Made by a program: the position numbers and the translations under genes
Part shown: positions 25,849 through 32,346 of the stretch, piece by piece
Position numbering within the stretch: position 1 is the first letter of the stretch
How the letters are laid out: each line of letters begins with the position of its first letter
Source: Sphingomonas sp. Leaf22
Lineage (GTDB): Bacteria; Pseudomonadota; Alphaproteobacteria; Sphingomonadales; Sphingomonadaceae
DNA length: 64,000 nucleotides
Reading direction: 5' to 3'
NCBI RefSeq assembly: GCF_001421715.1
Contig: NZ_LMKP01000001.1
Coordinates: forward strand, 273,682-337,681
The notes under the pieces: model-generated
The model's input: only the letters and a program-made list of their open reading frames with translations
Database searches by the model: none
What the model was told of the DNA's origin: nothing

Positions 25849-26688
25849 TCAGCGGTGCAGGATGCGCTTCAGATAGCGTACCGGCCCGTGCGCGCGCACC
25901 AGCTGCGCGCTCAGTATCAGTTTTTCGAACCGGCTCTTCGTATGGATACGACGGATGCCGAGCATCGTCGTTTCCAGATCGCGCCACACCTGTTTCGACA
26001 TGCGCTTGCCATGCCGGTCGAGGAAGAAGCCGATGCCTGCCGCCCGGCGCAGCGACGGCGTGGCGATGCGATCGCCGGGATGGAAACGCCATTCGGCCAG
26101 CGGTTCGGGATCTACGGCATAGGTGACGCCCGCGTCGAGCAGGCGGACGAAGAAGTCCCAGTCGTTGAACACCGTCACCGCCGGATCGAACCCGCCGACC
26201 CGGGCATAGGCGGCCCGATCGATCACGAAGTTGCTGCCCGTCATCGACCCGTTCTGCAGCAGCGCGGTATCCGCGGTCAGGCCGGTCAGCTGCGCGCGCG
26301 GCTTGACGCTATGTTCGTCCTCATGGTGCAACAGGCCGCTGATCACGAGGCCGACCCGCTTCTGTTCGCCCAGCCCGACCAGCCGTTCGAGAAAGGGCGG
26401 ATGCCAGAGATCATCGTCGTCGAGAAAGCCGACCCACTGGCCGGTGGCCGCCTGCGCGCCCTTGTTACGCGAATGGCAGACGCCGCCCGCATCGTTCGCG
26501 ATATACCGCACTGCAAAAGGAAACCGGGCATCGGCCTCGGCAACCACCGCCTGCGTCGCCGGATCGTTCGCATCATCCACGACGAGCAGCTCTGTCGGCT
26601 GCATCGTCTGGGCCGCAACGCTGGCGATCGATTCGCGCAACAGGTGGGAACGCAAGTGCGTAGGTGTCACGACGGAAACGGCTTGCAT
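25849..26688 (-). CDS. Family 2 glycosyltransferase
   Basis: This is a 279-residue GT-A fold transferase. It starts with VSVVTPTHLRSHLLRESIAS, has the nucleotide-binding LLVVDDAND, HSRNKGAQAATGQWVGFLDD and the metal-binding DDDDLWHPPFL, plus the acceptor-side NDWDFFVRLLDAG (the ED-like catalytic region) and C-terminal helices. There are no membrane segments. It is likely to add a sugar to the polysaccharide repeat unit exported by the adjacent flippase. Donor and acceptor sugars cannot be read from sequence. Confidence 0.88.
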   Translation of the reverse strand: MQAVSVVTPTHLRSHLLRESIASVAAQTMQPTELLVVDDANDPATQAVVAEADARFPFAVRYIANDAGGVCHSRNKGAQAATGQWVGFLDDDDLWHPPFLERLVGLGEQKRVGLVISGLLHHEDEHSVKPRAQLTGLTADTALLQNGSMTGSNFVIDRAAYARVGGFDPAVTVFNDWDFFVRLLDAGVTYAVDPEPLAEWRFHPGDRIATPSLRRAAGIGFFLDRHGKRMSKQVWRDLETTMLGIRRIHTKSRFEKLILSAQLVRAHGPVRYLKRILHR

Positions 26689-26952
26689 GCTTCGTCGCCT
26701 AGCCTACCACGCACCGCAGCGAAAGGGCTTTGCGCCGCGCCCCCCGATAGTTTCCCGATCCGCCGGCACCTTGGGCTGCATTTCGCTATATTCCTGTGCG
26801 CGTCTTGGCTGTACCAGCGGGTGGCTGGATTTGGCTTGGCATCGGTTCGCGCTTGCTCCATTGGTTCGCACTTGCAGCATGAATTGTCGGTTCGCTCCGT
26901 ACCGTGCCGGGGGGCTGGTCGGGATCGGAACTAAAAAGGGAGGTGTTCGACC

Positions 26953-27864
26953 ATGAGTGTGGCTGGATCGAACGAGCGGCTTGCCATTTTGATGATCGCG
27001 ATCGGCGCACGGCCATGGTCGCGCGTCACCTCCGAACTGTTCCGCGACTATGCGAAGCGGTGCGGGGCAACCTTCATCCTGCAGACCGAAGAACCGTCGG
27101 ACGAGGACTTTCCGCTGCCGGCGCTGCCCGACAGCCCCGGCCGCGCCCATAAGCGGGTATATGCGCTGAAGGCGTTCCTGCCGTGGCGCCTGCTGGCGAT
27201 CGAGGGATATGACCGCGTGCTGGTCGTCGACGATTCCTGCTGCGTGAAGCACGATGCGCCCAACGTGTTCGACTTCATCGAACCAGGCGCGGTCGGCCTG
27301 ACCGAGACCAGCCATGCCCATGCCGAGCTGAGCTTCAAGGAAATCCGCAAATATCTGAAGGCACGCGGCGAGCCGGAAATTCCCTATACTCCCGAGCATT
27401 ACATGAACTCGGGAGTCATGCTCTATACGCGGGGGATGGCCGATGCCATTTCGCCCGAACGCATCCTGGCGGCACGGGAGATGCTGTTCGCGGCCTATCC
27501 GCACCAGACCCTGACTTATTATCTGCTCAACAGTGCCAAGGTGCCGCTGACGATCCTGCCCAAGGCGTTCAACCGGCTGCCGGCGTCGACGCTGCCCGCC
27601 GGCGAATGGGCCGACATGACCGATGCGACGCCGTATCTGAGCGATGACGACGATACCTATATCTATCACGTCACCGGCGCGTTCAAACGGCGCGACGTCC
27701 TGATCCCGTCGCTGGCGCTGCATCTGCTGGCGAAGACCGATCCGGAGCGCGCACAGGCACTGGCCGCGACCATGCCACCGCCGACCAGCGCCGCGCCGGC
27801 ACCGGTCGAACGGCCGGGCATCGCGCGGCGGATCGCGCGCAAGCTGCGGTCGCTGGTCGGCTGA
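26953..27864 (+). CDS. Glycosyltransferase-like protein (GT8-like)
   Basis: This is a 303-residue protein whose N-terminal half resembles a GT-A transferase: LAILMIAIGARPWSRVTSEL, then KRVYALKAFLPWRLLAIEGY, then a DxD-region VLVVDDSCCVKHDAPNVFDF, and NSGVMLYTRGMADAI, a motif common in family 8-type enzymes. The metal-binding position reads DDS rather than a clean DxD, so the assignment is tentative. The last 40 residues are Pro/Ala-rich and then Arg-rich. The ribosome site AAAGGGAGG is strong. It is separated by 2 bp from the GT4 gene, so both belong to one operon. Confidence 0.65.
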   Translation: MSVAGSNERLAILMIAIGARPWSRVTSELFRDYAKRCGATFILQTEEPSDEDFPLPALPDSPGRAHKRVYALKAFLPWRLLAIEGYDRVLVVDDSCCVKHDAPNVFDFIEPGAVGLTETSHAHAELSFKEIRKYLKARGEPEIPYTPEHYMNSGVMLYTRGMADAISPERILAAREMLFAAYPHQTLTYYLLNSAKVPLTILPKAFNRLPASTLPAGEWADMTDATPYLSDDDDTYIYHVTGAFKRRDVLIPSLALHLLAKTDPERAQALAATMPPPTSAAPAPVERPGIARRIARKLRSLVG

Positions 27865-27866
27865 CC

Positions 27867-29084
27867 ATGGCCCAGCCGATGCGTATCGCCTTCTTCCTCG
27901 CCGCCTATCCGGTGCTGTCCGAAACCTTCGTGATCCGCCAGATCCGGGGCATGATCGATCTCGGCCACGAAGTGACCGTCGTGACCGGAAAATATCATCC
28001 CGACGTGGCCGATCCGCTGGCGGGAAAGGTGCAGTTGCGCGCGATCCGCACCGCGCGCGATCCGCATCGCTCGATTGCGCAACGGATCGGGCGGGGGGCA
28101 ACGGCGATCCTCGGCAGTCGTTTCCGCACCACGCTGATCTGCGCGATCAAGGCGGCGAAGGGCGGCTACAACGCGCCGCTCGCCGATCTGGCGGGGACGA
28201 TCGGGCGGCATCTGGGTAGCTATGACGCGATCATCGCGCATTTCGGCCCGCCGGGCGTACGCGCCGAGTTCCTGCGGTCGGCAGGCGTCATCGACGGGCC
28301 GATCGCCACGATCTTCCACGGGCTGGACATCACCGAGATCGCGCTCATTCAGCAGATGAAGCCGTTCTACCAGCAATTGTTCGCGCGGACCGAACGGCTG
28401 CTGCCGATCAGCAATTTGTGGCGGGAACGGCTGATGGGCTGGGGTGCCGACGATGCCCGGATCACCGTTTTGCGGATGGGGGTCGATATCGACGAGGCGG
28501 CGATGCCGTCGTTCGACGCGCCGATCCAGTCGCCGCTGCGGGTGCTGAGCGTCGCGCGGCTGGTCGAAAAGAAGGGCATCGCCTATGCGATCGACGGCGT
28601 CGCCAAGGCGAAGGCCGATATCCGCTATCAGGTGATCGGCACCGGGCCGCTGGAACAGGAATTGCAGGCGACAGCACTGCCGTCGGGCGATGCGATCGCG
28701 TTTCTCGGGCCGCAGCCGCACGGACGGGTGTTTGCCGAACTGGAACAGTCGGACGTGTTCCTGCTGCCATCTGTCACCGCCGCCAATGGCGATATGGAGG
28801 GCATTCCGGTGTCGCTGATGGAGGCGATGGCCAACGGCGTCCTCGTCCTCGCCACGCGGCACAGCGGCATTCCCGAACTGATCGAGGATGGCGTCTGCGG
28901 GCTGCTGGTCGACGAGCGCGACGGCGACGGCATCGCCGCGACGCTCGACCGGATCGCGCGCGGGGAGGTCGATGTGGTGGCGCTGCGTCGTGCCGCGTTC
29001 GCCAAGGTCGTGGCGGAATATAACAACCGCAAACTCGACCGGCAGCTCGAAGCCGTCGTCGCCGAGATGCAGGCGGGGCGCTAG
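27867..29084 (+). CDS. Family 4 glycosyltransferase (WcaL/colanic-acid type)
   Basis: This is a 405-residue GT-B transferase. The N-terminal domain has AFFLAAYPVLSETFVIRQI, common in colanic-acid type GT4 enzymes, and IFHGLDITEIAL. The C-terminal domain has VLSVARLVEKKGIAYAIDGV, VIGTGPLEQELQ and the donor-binding EGIPVSLMEAMANGVLVLAT, with the two glutamates of the E-x7-E motif. It retains the configuration of its nucleotide-sugar donor by family rule. It is 2 bp downstream of the GT8-like gene. Its stop codon TAG (29082-29084) lies inside the terminal repeat of the adjacent mobile element, so the natural C-terminus may have been set by that insertion. Confidence 0.9.
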   Translation: MAQPMRIAFFLAAYPVLSETFVIRQIRGMIDLGHEVTVVTGKYHPDVADPLAGKVQLRAIRTARDPHRSIAQRIGRGATAILGSRFRTTLICAIKAAKGGYNAPLADLAGTIGRHLGSYDAIIAHFGPPGVRAEFLRSAGVIDGPIATIFHGLDITEIALIQQMKPFYQQLFARTERLLPISNLWRERLMGWGADDARITVLRMGVDIDEAAMPSFDAPIQSPLRVLSVARLVEKKGIAYAIDGVAKAKADIRYQVIGTGPLEQELQATALPSGDAIAFLGPQPHGRVFAELEQSDVFLLPSVTAANGDMEGIPVSLMEAMANGVLVLATRHSGIPELIEDGVCGLLVDERDGDGIAATLDRIARGEVDVVALRRAAFAKVVAEYNNRKLDRQLEAVVAEMQAGR

Positions 29085-29321
29085 GACAGATCGACATTCA
29101 TCCGTCAGTCGGTGAACTGCTCCCCTCCCTGACAAGGGAGGGGCTGGGGGTGGGTCGGTCTGTGGCTGGCGAGTCGATCCCTCGCTGGCCAACCCACCCC
29201 CGACCAGCGTCGGGTAAACTGTGCGCCGCACTGTTTAGGTCATGCCGGGGGCATGACCGGCCCGACGCTCTTGTCAGGGAGGGGAGAAGTCGAAACCTTA
29301 TTGAATGTCGATCGGCCCTAG
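29081..29321. mobile_element. MITE-like element copy 2, nested palindromes between convergent genes
   Basis: The left terminal repeat (29081-29100) is CTAGGACAGATCGACATTCA. The right one (29302-29321), reverse-complemented, is CTAGGGCCGATCGACATTCA. Inside lie a perfect 17-bp inverted repeat (29120-29136 with 29270-29286), a perfect 9-bp hairpin CCCCTCCCT-GACA-AGGGAGGGG (29122-29143), a GGGGGTGGGT/ACCCACCCCC pair, and the palindrome GGTCATGCC-GGG-GGCATGACC (29238-29258). It has no coding capacity. It is flanked by the stops of a plus-strand and a minus-strand gene and may work as a bidirectional terminator. Confidence 0.72.
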
Positions 29322-29322
29322 G

Positions 29323-30780
29323 TCAGGCTTGGGCGAAGTTCAGGCTGCACCCTTCGAGAAACGCGCTGACCGTTCGCGCGGCGTAGAAGTCCATGTCGTC
29401 GCGTCGCGCCTCGCTGACCGCTGGGAACGCGCCATAGCCGGCGAGCAGGCAATGCCATGACAAGTTGCCGAAATGGCTGCGCTGTCCCTGACGTGCCAGT
29501 TCCTCGGCGATGTCGCCGCGCCGGAACCAGCGGTCGAGGATGTGGAGCAGCGGATCGGGTAGCGCCTCGTTCGCGGCGTTGGCGCGCCAATAGTCGGTGT
29601 CGGTGCGGGTGTTCAGCTTGTAATGCGCCACGATATAGTCGCGCACGCCGTCCATCCGCTCGGCCGCTACCGTGTTGAACGCGGCGCGGTGCCGGTCGGT
29701 GCAGCCGCCGTCGCGATAATGGCGGATGAACTGTTCGACGGTGCCGAGCACCAGATGCAGCGCGGTCGCCTCCAACGGTTCGACGAACCCCTGCGACAGG
29801 CCGACCGCGACGCAGTTGCGCTCCCAATGGCGCGCGACCTGTCCGACACGGAAGGTGAGGTGACGCGCCGCTACTTCGTCACCGACCCCCAGCGTCCGGC
29901 GCAATTCGGTCTCGGCGGCGTCGGACGACTGGCAATCGCGGGCATAGACATAACCGTTGCCGACGCGATGCCGGAGCGGGATCGACCAGCACCAGCCGTT
30001 CGACAGCGCGGTGGCGACGGTTTCGACCGGTGGCCGGCCGGTCATCTCGGTCGGCAGGACGACGGCCGCGTCGTTGAACAGATGGTCCTTGAAGCTGTGG
30101 AACGGGACGCCGAGCGTGCGTTCGATCAGCAGACCGTTGAAGCCGCTGCAATCGACGAAGATGTCGCCGGCGATCGTCTCTTCGCGGTCGGTCACCAGTG
30201 CGGCGATGTCGCCATTTTCGGCGCGTCGGACCTCGGTCACCTTGGCGGGGCGATGGACGACACCGCGCGCGACCGCCAGCTCGCGCAGATACTGGCCGAG
30301 CAGGCCGGCATCGAAGTGATAGCCATATTCGATGCGGAACGGGAAGTTCGGCGGCGCGACCGGCGCGAGGCCCTTGGCCGACAGCACGCCGTTCAGCAGG
30401 AAGTCGTCGGGCCTGACCGGTACGTCATGGCCGAGGCGCCGGTTGCGGCAATTGAGGACGAACGCGTCCTCGGTATGGACGTCGATCTGCGTCGTGAACG
30501 GGTGGCGATAGTCGCGCCACGGGGCGGCGGGGCTCCAGTCGACGAAGCGGATACCGGCCTTGTAGGTCGCGCCACAGCGCGGCATCCAGTCGGCCTCCGC
30601 CGCGCCGATGATCTCGAAGAAACGCTTGAGCGAGGGCGTCGACCCCTCGCCGACGCCGATCGTGCCGATCTCGGGCGATTCGACGACGGTGATCGCCGCA
30701 TCGGGCCATGCGCGCTCAAACAGGTGCGCGGCGATCCACCCCGCCGTGCCGCCGCCCAGGATGACGATGCTCGGGCTCAC
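29323..30780 (-). CDS. Flavin-dependent halogenase-family protein (tryptophan halogenase fold), copy A
   Basis: This is a 485-residue protein of the tryptophan halogenase family. It has the FAD motif VILGGGTAGW (residues 7-15), GVGEGSTPSLKRF, the conserved Lys74 in TYKAGIRFVDW at the position that forms the halogenating intermediate in PrnA/RebH, the family hallmark WCWSIP (263-268), and FVEPLEATALHL with the partner Glu. It starts at GTG overlapping the stop of copy B (GTGA). Members adjacent to TonB receptors in sphingomonads, xanthomonads and Caulobacter belong to carbohydrate-uptake regions, and their substrates are unproven. Halogenation of free tryptophan should not be assumed. Confidence 0.88.
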   Translation of the reverse strand: MSPSIVILGGGTAGWIAAHLFERAWPDAAITVVESPEIGTIGVGEGSTPSLKRFFEIIGAAEADWMPRCGATYKAGIRFVDWSPAAPWRDYRHPFTTQIDVHTEDAFVLNCRNRRLGHDVPVRPDDFLLNGVLSAKGLAPVAPPNFPFRIEYGYHFDAGLLGQYLRELAVARGVVHRPAKVTEVRRAENGDIAALVTDREETIAGDIFVDCSGFNGLLIERTLGVPFHSFKDHLFNDAAVVLPTEMTGRPPVETVATALSNGWCWSIPLRHRVGNGYVYARDCQSSDAAETELRRTLGVGDEVAARHLTFRVGQVARHWERNCVAVGLSQGFVEPLEATALHLVLGTVEQFIRHYRDGGCTDRHRAAFNTVAAERMDGVRDYIVAHYKLNTRTDTDYWRANAANEALPDPLLHILDRWFRRGDIAEELARQGQRSHFGNLSWHCLLAGYGAFPAVSEARRDDMDFYAARTVSAFLEGCSLNFAQA

Positions 30781-32273
30781 CCGGCCGCCCCGCCGAACCC
30801 GCTCAGCCAGCGATCATGGGCGGGCATATTGGGCACCGGTTCGCGCTTCATCGCGGCCAGCTGCCGCAGTTGCTCGGCCAGTTCGGCATCGGTCGGTCCG
30901 TCGGCCAGCGGGTGATAGTCGGCCGGCTCGATGCCTTGCCCCATCAGCACCTGTACCCAGGACGGTTCCATGAAGATGTCGAGCGGGTCCTGCGTCAACG
31001 TGCCGGTCGCGCGGAACAACGCGATCTTGTCCGCCAGCCGGTCGGGCAGGGCCATGGTCCGGACATGCCGCCAGAAGTCGGAATCGTCGCGCCGGGTCGC
31101 GTGGTAATGAAGGATGATGAAGTCGCGCACCGTTTCGAACTCGATCCGCGACTGGCGATTATATTCGGCGATCTGGCGGTCGTCGAAGCCGGCATGGGGG
31201 AACAGGTGGAGCAGCCGGACGATCGCCGACTGGATCAGATAGATGCTGGTCGATTCCAGCGGTTCGAGGAACCCGCTCGACAGCCCGATCGCGACGACAT
31301 TATGGTCCCATTGCCGGCGGGCGCGGCCGGTTCGGAACGGGATGATGCGCGGTTCGGCCAACACCTCGCCATCGAGATTGCCAAGCAGCAGGTCGGCGGC
31401 CTGATCGTCGGTCAGGTGGCGGCTGCTATAGACCAGCCCGTTGCCGACCCGGTGTTGCAACGGAATACGCCATTGCCAACCGGCACTGCGGGCGGTCGAG
31501 CGGGTATAGGGCGGCGTGTCGTCGTGACGCGCGGTCGGTACCGCCATGGCGCGGTCGCAGGGCAGCCAATGGCCCCAATCCTCATAGCCGACATTCAACT
31601 GCCGCTGGATCAGCAGCCCGCGCCCGCCCGAACAGTCGATGAAGAGATCGCCGGTAATCTCACGGCCGTCGCGCATGATCAGGGCGGTGACGTTGCCGCT
31701 TTCCCCATCGCGCGCGACCTGTTCGACCAGCCCCTCGATCCGCTCGACGCCGCGCGCTTCGCTGTAGCGGCGCAGATATTGGCCGTAGAGGCCGGAATCG
31801 AAATGATAGGCATAGGGCAGGTGCCAGAGCGGGTCGTCGACCTGGATCCTGGCGAACTTGCCCTCGCGCGCGCACAGATAGTTGAGGTCATAGTCCCAGT
31901 AATCGCCGGCGATACCGGCGCGCTTCGCCCGGTTCCAATAATGGTGGAACGAGCAGAAAGCGGTGTTGCGCCCCGCCGCGCCGAACGTATGGTAATAGGA
32001 TTCCCCGATCGCGCCCCAATCGTCGAAGCGGATGGCAAGTTTGATCGTCGCGCGGGTCTCGCGCAGGAATTCGGCTTCGTCGATGCCCAGCACCGCGTTG
32101 ACGTGCTGGATCGGCGGAATCGTCGCCTCGCCCACGCCGATGATGCCGATCTCGTCGGATTCGATCAGTGTGATGCGGACCTGCGGGCCGATGACCTTGG
32201 CGAGCAGCGCCGCCGTCATCCAGCCCGCTGTCCCGCCGCCGACGATGACGACCCCGTTGATCGCAGCGGCCAT
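30777..32273 (-). CDS. Flavin-dependent halogenase-family protein (tryptophan halogenase fold), copy B
   Basis: This 498-residue homologue of copy A has VVIVGGGTAGWMTAALLAK (FAD site), GVGEATIPPIQHVN, the conserved Lys78 in ATIKLAIRFDDW, WQWRIP (266-271) and FLEPLESTSIYL. It differs from copy A by an insert near residues 95-150 (FHHYWNRAKRAG then WDYDLNYL), typical of longer family members. It lies between the TonB receptor (73 bp upstream) and copy A, on the same strand, so receptor, B and A probably form one operon. The two proteins may form a heteromeric pair. Function is inferred only from family and context. Confidence 0.88.
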   Translation of the reverse strand: MAAAINGVVIVGGGTAGWMTAALLAKVIGPQVRITLIESDEIGIIGVGEATIPPIQHVNAVLGIDEAEFLRETRATIKLAIRFDDWGAIGESYYHTFGAAGRNTAFCSFHHYWNRAKRAGIAGDYWDYDLNYLCAREGKFARIQVDDPLWHLPYAYHFDSGLYGQYLRRYSEARGVERIEGLVEQVARDGESGNVTALIMRDGREITGDLFIDCSGGRGLLIQRQLNVGYEDWGHWLPCDRAMAVPTARHDDTPPYTRSTARSAGWQWRIPLQHRVGNGLVYSSRHLTDDQAADLLLGNLDGEVLAEPRIIPFRTGRARRQWDHNVVAIGLSSGFLEPLESTSIYLIQSAIVRLLHLFPHAGFDDRQIAEYNRQSRIEFETVRDFIILHYHATRRDDSDFWRHVRTMALPDRLADKIALFRATGTLTQDPLDIFMEPSWVQVLMGQGIEPADYHPLADGPTDAELAEQLRQLAAMKREPVPNMPAHDRWLSGFGGAAG

Positions 32274-32346
32274 GCGTCTCTCCTTCGTGCCGGCACGACC
32301 TATCCCCGCCGGACGCCGCCGGCGAGAATATTGTCGCGAACCGTGC

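Noticed and set aside
29119-29290. CRISPR-like repeats in the hairpin-rich region after the GT4 gene
   Set aside because: The repeats are inverted, not direct with regular spacers; they form nested hairpins inside the terminal-repeat element.
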